Shown: positions 23,003 through 31,842, numbered from the stretch's first letter. The stretch is 32,105 bases of DNA from an uncultured Mycoplasmatota bacterium (GCA_900543675.1 UQRY01000022.1:1-32105); one strand, 5' to 3'. The notes: generated by a model not told the origin, from the sequence alone. Program-made: numbers and translations.

Positions 23003-24376
23003 ATGAACGTCAAAATGATTTGGGCAAACTTTTTAAATAGTATTCAAAACGAAATGACTCCTCTTTCTTATAATACTTGGTTTAAAGATACTGAACTTTA
23101 CGAGTATAAAGATGGAGTAGCCAAAATCATTGTTCCTATGGGGATGTTCAAACGACATTTAGCTACAAAATACTACGATTTAATTGTTAATACGCTTAGT
23201 GATATCGTGGGTGACAACGTTGATATTCAATTTTATCTGAAAGAAGAGTTAGAAGAGGAAAAACCACCAGAACCTAAAGTTTTCGAATCAAAAGAAGGAA
23301 TAGGGGAGCCAAAGTTAGAAAGACGACATCAATCTAATCTGAATCCTAATTACACATTTGATAACTTCATTGTCGGAAATAGTAATAAATTTGCACAAGC
23401 CGCTGCCATGGATGTAGCAGAAAACCCCGGTAATATCTATAATCCTTTATTTATCTATGGAAATAGTGGGTTAGGAAAAACCCATCTGATGCATGCAATT
23501 GGAAATTATATTGAACAACACTCTAATAAAAAGGTATTATATGTACCAAGTGATCAATTCATCAATGATTTTCTGGGAATAAATAAAAAAGATGAATTTG
23601 GACAAAATTTTGATTATGTCAGTTATTTTAAAGATAAATATCGAAACATTGATGTGTTAATTATCGATGATATTCAGTTTTTTCAAGGGGCAACTCAAAC
23701 ACAGAATGAATTTTTCCACACATTTACTACCTTATATAATGAGAACAAGCAAATTATTATTTCCTCAGATCGATCTCCTGATGATTTAAAACTACTGGAA
23801 GATAGACTTAGAACGAGATTTTGTTGGGGTCTAACCGCGGATATTTATCCACCTGACTTCGAACTTAGAGTAGCGATCATCAAGAAAAAAATCATTGGTG
23901 ATTCTATCGAGAAAAATATTCCAGACGACGTTATCGACTATATTGCTTCTAATGTCGGTAGTGATGTTCGACATTTAGAGGGGTCTATCACTAGATTACT
24001 AGCATATTCTACAATTATGGGAGGTGCCGATATCACACTCGACTTAGCCATAGAAGTATTAAAAGACTATGTAAATAAAGGATATAGTGAAAAAAACAAT
24101 ATCAATCGGATACAGCGAATAGTCGCAGAACACTTCCAAATATCGGTCGATGATATGAAAAGTAAAAAGAGAAGTGCCAATCTAGCCTTTCCAAGACAGG
24201 TTGCTATGTATCTTTGTAGAAAACTTACCAATGAGTCTTTTCCTAAAATAGGAATAGAGTTTGGGGGAAAAGATCATTCTACTGTTATGCATTCTGTCGA
24301 AAAAGTGGAAAAGGAGATGCAAACCAACCAAGAACTTGCGAATATTATCGAAAAACTGAAGAAAGAAATCGTATAA
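23003..24376 (+). CDS. dnaA: Chromosomal replication initiator protein DnaA
   Basis: The AAA+ initiator, 457 residues from ATG 23003 with AGGAGGAG upstream. A TTG ten codons earlier in frame is rejected because it lacks a binding site. Domain I covers about 1-80 (IWANFLNSIQNEMTPLSYNTWF), domain II is a short charged linker, domain III has Walker A GNSGLGKTH and Walker B VLIIDDIQFF, and domain IV holds the helix-turn-helix. The box-reading motif is GGKDHSTVMHS where most bacteria have GGRDHTTV, so two positions are conservatively changed. DnaA boxes lie on both sides of the gene. Confidence 0.98.
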   Translation: MNVKMIWANFLNSIQNEMTPLSYNTWFKDTELYEYKDGVAKIIVPMGMFKRHLATKYYDLIVNTLSDIVGDNVDIQFYLKEELEEEKPPEPKVFESKEGIGEPKLERRHQSNLNPNYTFDNFIVGNSNKFAQAAAMDVAENPGNIYNPLFIYGNSGLGKTHLMHAIGNYIEQHSNKKVLYVPSDQFINDFLGINKKDEFGQNFDYVSYFKDKYRNIDVLIIDDIQFFQGATQTQNEFFHTFTTLYNENKQIIISSDRSPDDLKLLEDRLRTRFCWGLTADIYPPDFELRVAIIKKKIIGDSIEKNIPDDVIDYIASNVGSDVRHLEGSITRLLAYSTIMGGADITLDLAIEVLKDYVNKGYSEKNNINRIQRIVAEHFQISVDDMKSKKRSANLAFPRQVAMYLCRKLTNESFPKIGIEFGGKDHSTVMHSVEKVEKEMQTNQELANIIEKLKKEIV

Positions 24377-24393
24377 CTGTTGAAAACTATTTT

Positions 24394-24500
24394 TTATCAA
24401 CATGATTATCCACAGGTGGAAAAATGAAAAATCCATGATATAATATAGAAAAAAACAAGTTATCCACAGTTTCCACAGTAATAATAATAATAATTATATA
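24394..24500. other. oriC part 2: DnaA boxes and AT-rich unwinding candidate between dnaA and dnaN
   Basis: The boxes are TTATCAACA (24394-24402), TTATCCACA (24406-24414), an inverted near-match (24416-24424), TTATCCACA (24460-24468) and GTTTCCACA (24469-24477). Directly after the last pair comes a perfect three-base repeat of ATA/TAA (about 24479-24495) leading into AT-only sequence. This is the place where Bacillus has its DNA unwinding element. The dnaN -10 lies inside this region. Confidence 0.88.
24436..24444 (+). promoter_or_regulatory. Extended -10 promoter element for dnaN
   Basis: TGATATAAT is a perfect extended -10. The -35 zone is covered by the DnaA boxes at 24406-24424, so DnaA could affect dnaN expression; this is inferred from position. 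Confidence 0.65.
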
Positions 24501-24517
24501 AGAAAGAAGGAATATAC

Positions 24518-25639
24518 ATGAAATTAAAAATCAAAAAAGAACTATTATTAGATGGACTAAGTAAAGTGTCTAAAGCCATATCCACAAAAAATTTAGTACC
24601 TGTTTTAGCGGGAATTAAATTTGAACTAGAGGATAAAGGATTAACTTTAACAGCTAGTGATAATGATATTACTATTCAAGTATTTCTAGAAAAAAATGAT
24701 GATATGTTAATTGAATCAACAGGAAGTATTATTATTCAAGGTAAATACATATTAGATATTGTTAGAAAATTACCTGATGAATATATTAATATTGAAGTAG
24801 TGGATGAATTAAAGATCATTATTTATACAGAGAATAGTGAATTTAATTTAAATGGAATTAGTAAAAATGAGTATCCTAATATTAATTTAGAAAAGAGTAA
24901 GAATCCTATTCTTATTTCTTCCAAAGTATTTGCTAGTATCATTAATCAAACCTCATTTGCTTCTAGTAATGATGAATCTAGACCAATTTTAACAGGTATC
25001 AATTTTAAAATTATGGGGAATTTATTAGAATGTAATTCTACTGATTCCTATCGTTTAGCTAGAAAAGTAATTCCATTAAACGATGTAGTAGAAGAAAACT
25101 ATAATATTGTTATTCCTAGTAAAAATTTATTAGAATTCATTAAAATTATGGATGATAGTGAGGAAAATATTGCATTACATGTTTTTAGTAATAAAGTGTT
25201 AATTCAATATCAGAATTTATTATTTCAATCTCGTTTAATTAGTGGAACATATCCAAATACAGCGAATTTATTACCTGATGAATTCTTATTATCTATTAAA
25301 ACTAGAATAAATGAATTATATAATGTAATTGATCGTGCTAGTATTTTGACAAGTGATAAAGAGAAAAATATTGTTACTTTTGAAATCGATGGAAATAAAT
25401 TGTTTGTTAAGAGCAGTAGTGCTGAAATTGGTAGAGTAGAGGAGAAAATGCTCATTGAAAAGAACAATGATGAGAATTTGAAGATTTCTTTTGTAGCCAA
25501 ATATATGATGGATGCTTTAAAATCATTTGAAGATGATGAAGTAGAAATTTCTTTTGTAGGAGAAATTAAGCCAATTATTTTGAAATCAGCAAAAGATGAA
25601 GGTTTAGTACAATTAGTATTACCAATTCGTACTTATTAG
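24518..25639 (+). CDS. dnaN: DNA polymerase III beta subunit (sliding clamp)
   Basis: A 373-residue clamp that holds the polymerase on DNA as a ring dimer. It shows three repeated clamp domains and the conserved segments MKLKIKKELLLDGLSKVSKAI, ATDSYRLA-like CNSTDSYRLARK, and the C-terminal VLPIRTY ending in place of the usual M(P)xR. Length is normal. AGAAAGAAGGA precedes the ATG. A terminator follows, so it is not simply joined to recF as in some Bacilli. Confidence 0.97.
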   Translation: MKLKIKKELLLDGLSKVSKAISTKNLVPVLAGIKFELEDKGLTLTASDNDITIQVFLEKNDDMLIESTGSIIIQGKYILDIVRKLPDEYINIEVVDELKIIIYTENSEFNLNGISKNEYPNINLEKSKNPILISSKVFASIINQTSFASSNDESRPILTGINFKIMGNLLECNSTDSYRLARKVIPLNDVVEENYNIVIPSKNLLEFIKIMDDSEENIALHVFSNKVLIQYQNLLFQSRLISGTYPNTANLLPDEFLLSIKTRINELYNVIDRASILTSDKEKNIVTFEIDGNKLFVKSSSAEIGRVEEKMLIEKNNDENLKISFVAKYMMDALKSFEDDEVEISFVGEIKPIILKSAKDEGLVQLVLPIRTY

Positions 25640-25643
25640 AAAA

Positions 25644-25678
25644 GAAAAATAGTTTTTTGAGCTATTTTCTTTTTTTTC
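25644..25678 (+). terminator. Terminator after dnaN
   Basis: GAAAAATAG (25644-25652) pairs with CTATTTTC (25662-25669, one A unpaired), followed by a run of nine T. It begins five bases after the dnaN stop. Confidence 0.85.
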
Positions 25679-25688
25679 GACTTTTTTC

Positions 25689-25732
25689 GCCCATCCAAGC
25701 TGTTAGAGTAGGGGACATTCATCGGTTGATGG
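25689..25732 (+). promoter_or_regulatory. GC-richer potential RNA leader of the comK-like gene
   Basis: About half the bases here are G or C, well above the surrounding DNA. CCATCCAA (25691-25698) can pair with TTGATGG (25726-25732) with one bulged C, and CATC/GATG (25720-25731) can form a competing small hairpin. No convincing promoter was found between the dnaN terminator and the gene. A regulatory role is inferred only from composition and pairing. Confidence 0.3.
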
Positions 25733-25754
25733 ACAAGTGATAGGGGGAAAGTTT

Positions 25755-26207
25755 ATGAATAAATATGAGGTAAATAATGAAACAATGGCGGTTATTGGGA
25801 TAGAGCCTAATAAGACAAAAATTATGGAATATCAAACAGATAGTATTCTAGAAGAAAATGCTTATGAAGTGATGGATTATAGTTGTTGTTATTTTGGTAG
25901 TAGTTATCAAGGAAGGGTAGAAGGAAGTAAAAGAATGTTAGGATTTAATTATAAATTACCTATCATTGTTGAAGAAACTAGAGGAATTATTTTTTTTCCT
26001 ACTACTTCTCCTAGTTCGTATGATTGTATTTGGCTTTCTTTAAATTCTATTGATAAGGTATTGGGAGATTCTGTAGGGACAAGAATTCTTTTTAAGAATG
26101 GTAAAGATCTTGTTATTCCTATTTCTAAACTTTCGATAGAAAATCAGATTTTAAGAGCGAGTCGTCTACAGTGCTTATTAGACTCCAGAAAAGTGGAAAA
26201 AAGTTAA
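25755..26207 (+). CDS. ComK-family competence transcription factor homologue
   Basis: A 150-residue protein from ATG 25755 (AGGGGGAAAG upstream; a GTG six codons earlier has no such site). It matches the ComK family: YEVNNETMAVI at 4-14, the strongly conserved SCCYFGSSYQGR at 43-54, a PPI-like LPIIVE, FPT at 81-83, Trp93 followed by LS, FKNGKDLVIPIS at 113-124 and NQILRASRL at 130-138. ComK activates DNA-uptake genes in Bacillus by binding AT-rich K-boxes and is controlled by MecA/ClpCP. Bacillus ComK is about 190 residues; this one lacks the C-terminal extension that MecA targets, so control may differ. It sits between terminators of dnaN and its own, in the slot where most Bacilli have the S4-domain protein YaaA. 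Target genes are not in the window. Confidence 0.88.
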   Translation: MNKYEVNNETMAVIGIEPNKTKIMEYQTDSILEENAYEVMDYSCCYFGSSYQGRVEGSKRMLGFNYKLPIIVEETRGIIFFPTTSPSSYDCIWLSLNSIDKVLGDSVGTRILFKNGKDLVIPISKLSIENQILRASRLQCLLDSRKVEKS

Positions 26208-26225
26208 GGCTTTTTCCTTTTTTTT
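26195..26225 (+). terminator. Terminator after the comK-like gene
   Basis: GGAAAAA (26195-26201) pairs with TTTTTCC (26211-26217), followed by eight T. The hairpin overlaps the stop codon. Confidence 0.82.
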
Positions 26226-26246
26226 GTAGTTTTAGCCGATTACTCG

Positions 26247-26255
26247 TGGTATAAT
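26247..26255 (+). promoter_or_regulatory. Extended -10 promoter element for recF
   Basis: TGGTATAAT is a perfect extended -10, about 68 bases before the recF start. No strong -35 is visible. It should drive recF-gyrB-gyrA. Confidence 0.7.
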
Positions 26256-26302
26256 ATATGTGCAAGTATGGGAGTACTAGTTTTGAAAAAAGGTGATTAT
26301 CG

Positions 26303-26347
26303 ATGATTTTAGGGTGTAATTTATGTATTTATCTAAAATTGAACTAG
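26303..26347 (+). CDS. Possible 14-codon upstream ORF overlapping the recF start
   Basis: ATG 26303 has AAGGTG seven bases upstream, at least as good as the recF site, and the frame ends with TAG at 26347, 22 bases inside recF in another frame. The peptide would be MILGCNLCIYLKLN. It could be a leader peptide that tunes recF translation by coupling, or chance. No family is recognised. Confidence 0.3.
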   Translation: MILGCNLCIYLKLN

Positions 26348-27480
26348 CTAATTATCGTAATTATTCTAAACTTAAAGTAAAACTAGATCCTAATATTAAT
26401 ATTTTCATAGGAAATAATGCCCAAGGAAAGACAAATATTTTAGAGAGTATATATGTACTTGCTTTAACTAAATCACATCGCTATGGGGTGGAAAACAACT
26501 TAATCAGAAAGGAAATGCTTGCTTGTAGAATTAAGGGAACAATCAAAGAAGAAAAAAAAATAAAAGACTTGCAATTTGTTTTAACGAATAAATCAGAAAA
26601 AAAAGTAATGGTTAATGATAAAGAGGTTAAAAAAATCTCTGATTATATCTTTAATATGAAAGTAATCATGTTTTGTCCAGATGATTTAGAGATGATTAAA
26701 GGATCTCCTGCTTTTCGCAGAAACTTTATGAATATTGAAATCAGTCAATTGTTCCAATTTTATGCTCAATATCTAAATGAGTATAATAAAATCTTAAAAA
26801 ACAGAAATGAATATTTGAAGTTATTAAATATGAATCAATATACTGATTTGCGGTATTTAGAGATTTTAAACGATAAATTGGTAGAAAAAGCTGTTTTTGT
26901 TTATGCTTGTAGGAAAAGATATATGGACTTAATTAGTGCTATTGTTGGAGATATTTATGAAAGAATATCTGGTTTATCTGGTCTAACGGTTCGGTATGAA
27001 AATAATATTGATTTGGTTAGTTATGATGAAGAAGAGATAAGAACAAAATTTATGGAAAAACTGACAAAGAATCAAAAACGTGAAATGTTGCAAGGAACGA
27101 CGCTATATGGGCCACATCGTGATGATTTTACTTTTTTTCTAGTGGATGACGATCTTAAAGTTTATGGTTCAGAAGGTCAAAAACGTTTAGCGATTATTGC
27201 CTTTAAATTAGCAGAGGTTCAAGTTTTTTATCAGATTTTGAATACCACGCCAATATTATTACTTGATGATATTTTTAGTGAGTTAGATGTGAAAAAGAGA
27301 AATCGTTTGATTGCTTGTTTGCCAAGTGATATTCAGATTATTATTACGACTACTGATTTAAAGAATATTAATCGTAAATTGGTAGAAAAAGCTAAAGTAT
27401 TTGTCGTTGATCAAGGGAAAATTACAGAGAAAGTAGGGGATAATAATGGAAATGGAAGAAAAGGTAGAAGGAACATATGA
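26323..27480 (+). CDS. recF: DNA replication and repair protein RecF
   Basis: A 385-residue SMC-like ATPase that loads RecA at single-strand gaps with RecO and RecR. Walker A is GNNAQGKTN (about 30-38), the signature region is GSEGQKRLAI and Walker B is ILLLDDIFSELD. MYLSKIELANYRNYSKL is the standard start. The final residues after KITEK are unconserved and lie over the gyrB start, which it overlaps by 35 bases. The DUF370 gene (remB) often found between recF and gyrB is absent. Confidence 0.97.
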   Translation: MYLSKIELANYRNYSKLKVKLDPNINIFIGNNAQGKTNILESIYVLALTKSHRYGVENNLIRKEMLACRIKGTIKEEKKIKDLQFVLTNKSEKKVMVNDKEVKKISDYIFNMKVIMFCPDDLEMIKGSPAFRRNFMNIEISQLFQFYAQYLNEYNKILKNRNEYLKLLNMNQYTDLRYLEILNDKLVEKAVFVYACRKRYMDLISAIVGDIYERISGLSGLTVRYENNIDLVSYDEEEIRTKFMEKLTKNQKREMLQGTTLYGPHRDDFTFFLVDDDLKVYGSEGQKRLAIIAFKLAEVQVFYQILNTTPILLLDDIFSELDVKKRNRLIACLPSDIQIIITTTDLKNINRKLVEKAKVFVVDQGKITEKVGDNNGNGRKGRRNI

Positions 27481-29377
27481 TTCCTCTTCGATTCAAGTAC
27501 TTGAAGGTCTAGAAGCGGTTAGAAAAAGACCTGGTATGTATATTGGTACGACTAGTTCTAGAGGGTTACATCATTTAGTTTGGGAAATCGTGGATAACTC
27601 TATCGATGAGGCACTAGCTGGATATTGTGATGATATTGAAGTAATTGTTGGAAAAGAAAATACAATTACAGTTAGAGATGATGGAAGAGGAGTTCCGGTT
27701 GGAATACATCCTAAGACTGGTAAGTCTACAGTAGAAACGATTTATACTGTACTTCATGCCGGTGGAAAATTCGGTGGTGGCGGTTATAAAGTTTCTGGTG
27801 GCTTACATGGTGTTGGTGCGAGTGTTGTTAATGCTTTATCTGAATGGATGGAAGTAAGAGTTTATAAAGAAGGAAACGTCTATTTTCAACGCTTTGTAAA
27901 TGGTGGGCATCCTGAAGCGGATCTTGCGATAATTGATCAGTGTTCAGATGACCGTACTGGTACGACTGTTACATTTAAACCAGATCCAGAGATTTTTACA
28001 GAGACTACGGTTTTTGACTACGAAACGTTAAAGAATAGATTAAGAGAATTAGCCTTTTTAAATAAAGGACTTCGAATTATTTTAATCGATGAGCGTGAAG
28101 ATGAACGTCGTGATGAGTTTTTATATGAAGGCGGTATTCGTGAATATGTGCATATGTTAAATGAGAATAAATCGCCTATTCATAATACGATTGTCGATGT
28201 TAGTGGTAAAGATAAGGATATTTCTTTGGAAGTTGCTTTTCAGTATAACGAAAGTTATAATTCCAGTATTTATTCTTTTGTAAATAATATCAATACTCCT
28301 GAAGGTGGTACTCATGAGGAAGGAGTTAGAAGAGCTCTTACTCGTGTATTAAATAAGTATGCTACTAGCACGGGATTGTTAAAATCTAATGATGAACCGT
28401 TGACTGGTGATGATGTTCGTGAAGGTTTGACGATGATTATTTCTTGTAAGCATCCTGATCCTCAATTTGAAGGGCAGACTAAAACGAAATTAGGAAATGC
28501 AGAAGTTAGAGGAATCGCGGATAAGATTTTTTCTGAAACGTTGGAACGATTTTTATTAGAGAATCCAGATGAAGCGAAGATTATTATCGATAAGTCGATG
28601 ACAGCAGCTCGTGCCCGAGTAGCTGCTAAAAAGGCTCGTGAATTAACAAGAAGAAAAGGCGATTTGGATATCACTAATTTTTATGGAAAGCTATCTGATT
28701 GTAAGAGTAAGGATGCTACGGTTAGTGAAATTTTTCTTGTCGAGGGTGATTCAGCTGGTGGTTCGGCAATTAAGGGTAGAGACAGTATGACACAGGCTGT
28801 ATTACCACTTCGTGGAAAGATTTTAAATGTAGAGAAGGCTAGATTAGATAGAGCTTTGTCTAATGAAGAAATTAGAACAATTATTACCGCTTTTGGTACT
28901 GGAATAGGGGAAGAGTTTGATATTTCCAAATTACGGTATCACAAGATTATTATTATGACAGATGCCGATGTTGATGGAAGTCATATTCGAGTATTACTTT
29001 TAACGTTATTTTATCGCTTTTTTAGACCAATTGTTGATGCTGGGCATGTTTATGCTGCACAACCTCCTCTTTATCGAATTACACACGGTAAAACGAGAAA
29101 ATATGTGCTAGATGATGCTGAGCGTGATGAGTATCTTGCTAGTTTAGGACCTAATGTTAAGTATGAAATTGCCAGAATGAAAGGTCTTGGAGAGATGGAT
29201 GCGGAAGAGTTAAATGAGACAACAATGGATATTAATAAACGTGTTTTGCGTAAGATTACGGTGGAAGATGCTGTTCAAGCTGATGAAGTATTCTCTAAAT
29301 TGATGGGAGAAGAAGTAGAACCTCGTAGAAACTTCATTGAAACTAATGCAACTTACGTTCAGAATTTGGATATTTAG
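27446..29377 (+). CDS. gyrB: DNA gyrase subunit B
   Basis: A 643-residue GyrB, the ATPase and TOPRIM half of gyrase. GHKL motifs are VDNSIDEA, DDGRGVPVG and GLHGVGASVVNALS. The TOPRIM metal motifs are EGDSAGGSA and DADVDGSHI, and the C-terminal EVEPRRNFIE(T)NA tail is typical. Length matches Bacillota GyrB. ATG 27446 (AGGGG six bases upstream) is inside recF, suggesting coupling. It is followed 12 bases later by gyrA. Confidence 0.98.
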   Translation: MEMEEKVEGTYDSSSIQVLEGLEAVRKRPGMYIGTTSSRGLHHLVWEIVDNSIDEALAGYCDDIEVIVGKENTITVRDDGRGVPVGIHPKTGKSTVETIYTVLHAGGKFGGGGYKVSGGLHGVGASVVNALSEWMEVRVYKEGNVYFQRFVNGGHPEADLAIIDQCSDDRTGTTVTFKPDPEIFTETTVFDYETLKNRLRELAFLNKGLRIILIDEREDERRDEFLYEGGIREYVHMLNENKSPIHNTIVDVSGKDKDISLEVAFQYNESYNSSIYSFVNNINTPEGGTHEEGVRRALTRVLNKYATSTGLLKSNDEPLTGDDVREGLTMIISCKHPDPQFEGQTKTKLGNAEVRGIADKIFSETLERFLLENPDEAKIIIDKSMTAARARVAAKKARELTRRKGDLDITNFYGKLSDCKSKDATVSEIFLVEGDSAGGSAIKGRDSMTQAVLPLRGKILNVEKARLDRALSNEEIRTIITAFGTGIGEEFDISKLRYHKIIIMTDADVDGSHIRVLLLTLFYRFFRPIVDAGHVYAAQPPLYRITHGKTRKYVLDDAERDEYLASLGPNVKYEIARMKGLGEMDAEELNETTMDINKRVLRKITVEDAVQADEVFSKLMGEEVEPRRNFIETNATYVQNLDI

Positions 29378-29389
29378 GAGGTTTATTAA

Positions 29390-31834
29390 ATGGATAGATT
29401 AGAACACAATAATATTGTAAAAGAAGTACAAGATTCCTTTTTGGATTATTCGATGAGTGTTATAACTGCTCGTGCTATTCCTGATCTTCGTGATGGATTA
29501 AAACCTGTTCATCGTCGAATTTTATATTCTATGTATGAGTCTGGTTATACCCCTGATAAGCCTCATAAAAAAAGTGCGAAAACTGTCGGTGAGGTTATGG
29601 GTAATTATCACCCTCATGGAGATTCTTCTATTTATGAAGCAATGGTAAGAATGGCTCAAGATTTTTCCTATCGCTACATGTTGATAGATGGTCATGGTAA
29701 CTTTGGAAATATTGAAGGTTATGGCGCAGCTGCCATGCGATATACAGAATCTAGACTTTCGAAGATTTCTTTGGAATTACTTAGAAATATCAATAAAAAT
29801 ACTGTTGATTTTATTCCAAACTTCGATGAATCTACAAAGGAGCCAGTTGTTTTACCTTCTAGATTTCCGAATATTTTAGTAAATGGTACTACAGGTATTG
29901 CTGTTGGTATGGCCACAAACATCCCACCTCATAATTTGGGTGAAGTTATTGATGGTTGTGTGGCTTATATTGATAATCCTGATATTGAGTTAAATGAGTT
30001 AATGCAGTATGTAAAAGGACCTGATTTTCCTACTGGTGCTACTATTTTAGGAAATAGTGGTATTAGAAAAGCTTATGAAACAGGTAGGGGGTCTATTACT
30101 ATACGTAGTAAGGCTCATATTGAGGAAAAGAATGGTAAACAATATATTATTATTGAAGAAGTACCTTATGGAATTAATACTTTGGATTTAAAAAACAAGG
30201 TTGCTGAACTTGTTCATAACAAGACAATTGAAGGAATTTCAGATTATCATTCTGATTTAAAAGATGGAATTAAAATTACAATCACGTTGAAAAAAGATGC
30301 TAATGCTCAGGTTGTTTTGAATAAATTATATAAACATACAAGTCTTCAGGTTAGTTACGGTATTATTTTCCTTATGCTTGATCAAGGTGTTCCTAAAACA
30401 TTAGGATTAAAGGATATTATCGCAAAATATATTGATTTCCAACGCGAAGTAATTATTCGTAGAACTCGTTTTGATTTGGAGAATGCTGAAAAGCGTGTTC
30501 ATATTTTAGAAGGATTAAAGATAGCTCTTGATAATATTGATGAAATTATTCAATTAATTAAAGCAGCTAATTCTGATGACGAAGCTCGATCTGGTTTAAT
30601 GTCGAAATTTGGCTTATCTGAGGTTCAAGCTAATGCGATTCTAGAGATGAAGTTAAGAAGATTAACTGGATTAGAGCGCGAGAAAATAGAAAATGAATTA
30701 GCTGATTTATTGAAGTTAATAGGGGAGCTAAGGTTAATTTTGAGTAGTGATGAAAAGATTTTGGAAGTTATCAAAAATGAATTATTAGAAATTAAAGATA
30801 AATATGGTGATGAACGTAGAACAGCTATTGATATGACAGCTATTGAATATATCGAAGATGAGTCTTTAATTCCAGTAGAACAGACTTTGATCACACTAAC
30901 GAATAAAGGGTACATTAAACGTATGCCTGTTGATGCTTATCGTACACAAAATCGTGGTGGTGTAGGTATAAAAGGTATGACGACTAACGAAGAGGATTTT
31001 GTGGAGAAAATGCTCAATATGAGTACTCATGATTATATTTTATTCTTTACGAATAAGGGTAAGGTATATCGGATGAAAGGTTATGAAATCCCTGAATACA
31101 GTCGTCAGAGTAAGGGACTACCTATCATTAATTTGCTTCCTCTTGAGAAAGAAGAATATATAAGTTCTGTTGTTACTCTAGAAGCTAGCGAACATTCGTT
31201 CGATTATTTGTTATTTATTACTAAGAATGGATTAGTAAAACGGACGAATTTATCTGAATTTGATAATATTAGATCAAGTGGTAAGTTGGCCATAACGTTA
31301 AAAGAGGATGACGAATTAATCTCCGTTCGTAAAACGACAGGTGAGAATGAAGTATTGATAGGTGCTTCGAATGGACGTATGGTCAGATTTAGTGAAAAAG
31401 AAATTCGTGTGATGGGAAGAACTGCTTCTGGTGTTAAAGGAATGGAATTAGATGGTGCGATTACCGTTGGTGGCGAAGTTGTGGATAACTCTCAGAAAAT
31501 TTTAGTTGTTACTGTTAATGGTTATGGTAAGAAAACTGAAGTTGATGAGTATCGATTAACTCACCGTGGTAGTAAGGGAGTTATGGCTCTACATATTACA
31601 GAAAAGAATGGAAGTATGGTTTCATTGAAGGCTGTTACAGATGCGGATGATTTAATTATTATTACTGATAACGGTATAATCATGAGAATGCCAATGGATC
31701 AGATTTCTACGCTTAAACGAGCTACACAAGGAGTTAGATTAATCCATTTGAAGGATGATCAACGTGTTGCTACTGTATCTGTAATTGATAGTACTTCAGA
31801 AACGGATGAAGCAGAAGAGGAAACAGTGGAATAG
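29390..31834 (+). CDS. gyrA: DNA gyrase subunit A
   Basis: An 814-residue GyrA, the DNA breaking and wrapping half of gyrase. Catalytic Tyr118 is in AAMRYTESRLSK. In the quinolone region HPHGDSSIYE, Ser79 and Glu83 stand at the positions of Escherichia coli Ser83 and Asp87. The C-terminal beta-pinwheel starts near 500; its GyrA-box is QNRGGVG (520-526) against the consensus QRRGGKG. AGGAGG precedes the ATG. Synteny with gyrB and full length argue against ParC, though the altered box leaves a small doubt. Confidence 0.96.
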   Translation: MDRLEHNNIVKEVQDSFLDYSMSVITARAIPDLRDGLKPVHRRILYSMYESGYTPDKPHKKSAKTVGEVMGNYHPHGDSSIYEAMVRMAQDFSYRYMLIDGHGNFGNIEGYGAAAMRYTESRLSKISLELLRNINKNTVDFIPNFDESTKEPVVLPSRFPNILVNGTTGIAVGMATNIPPHNLGEVIDGCVAYIDNPDIELNELMQYVKGPDFPTGATILGNSGIRKAYETGRGSITIRSKAHIEEKNGKQYIIIEEVPYGINTLDLKNKVAELVHNKTIEGISDYHSDLKDGIKITITLKKDANAQVVLNKLYKHTSLQVSYGIIFLMLDQGVPKTLGLKDIIAKYIDFQREVIIRRTRFDLENAEKRVHILEGLKIALDNIDEIIQLIKAANSDDEARSGLMSKFGLSEVQANAILEMKLRRLTGLEREKIENELADLLKLIGELRLILSSDEKILEVIKNELLEIKDKYGDERRTAIDMTAIEYIEDESLIPVEQTLITLTNKGYIKRMPVDAYRTQNRGGVGIKGMTTNEEDFVEKMLNMSTHDYILFFTNKGKVYRMKGYEIPEYSRQSKGLPIINLLPLEKEEYISSVVTLEASEHSFDYLLFITKNGLVKRTNLSEFDNIRSSGKLAITLKEDDELISVRKTTGENEVLIGASNGRMVRFSEKEIRVMGRTASGVKGMELDGAITVGGEVVDNSQKILVVTVNGYGKKTEVDEYRLTHRGSKGVMALHITEKNGSMVSLKAVTDADDLIIITDNGIIMRMPMDQISTLKRATQGVRLIHLKDDQRVATVSVIDSTSETDEAEEETVE

Positions 31835-31842
31835 AATTCACA

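Noticed and set aside
22629..23013. Frames on both strands through oriC
   Set aside because: They run through the rpmH gene, the rpmH promoter and DnaA boxes, lack ribosome sites and show unlikely composition.
25645..25657. AAAA-N5-TTTT pattern like a ComK K-box upstream of the comK-like gene
   Set aside because: It is part of the dnaN terminator, a second half-box at a valid distance was not found, and such patterns are common in AT-rich DNA.
29390..31834. Assignment as ParC because of the altered GyrA-box
   Set aside because: Direct pairing with gyrB at the origin and the full-length C-terminal domain favour GyrA.
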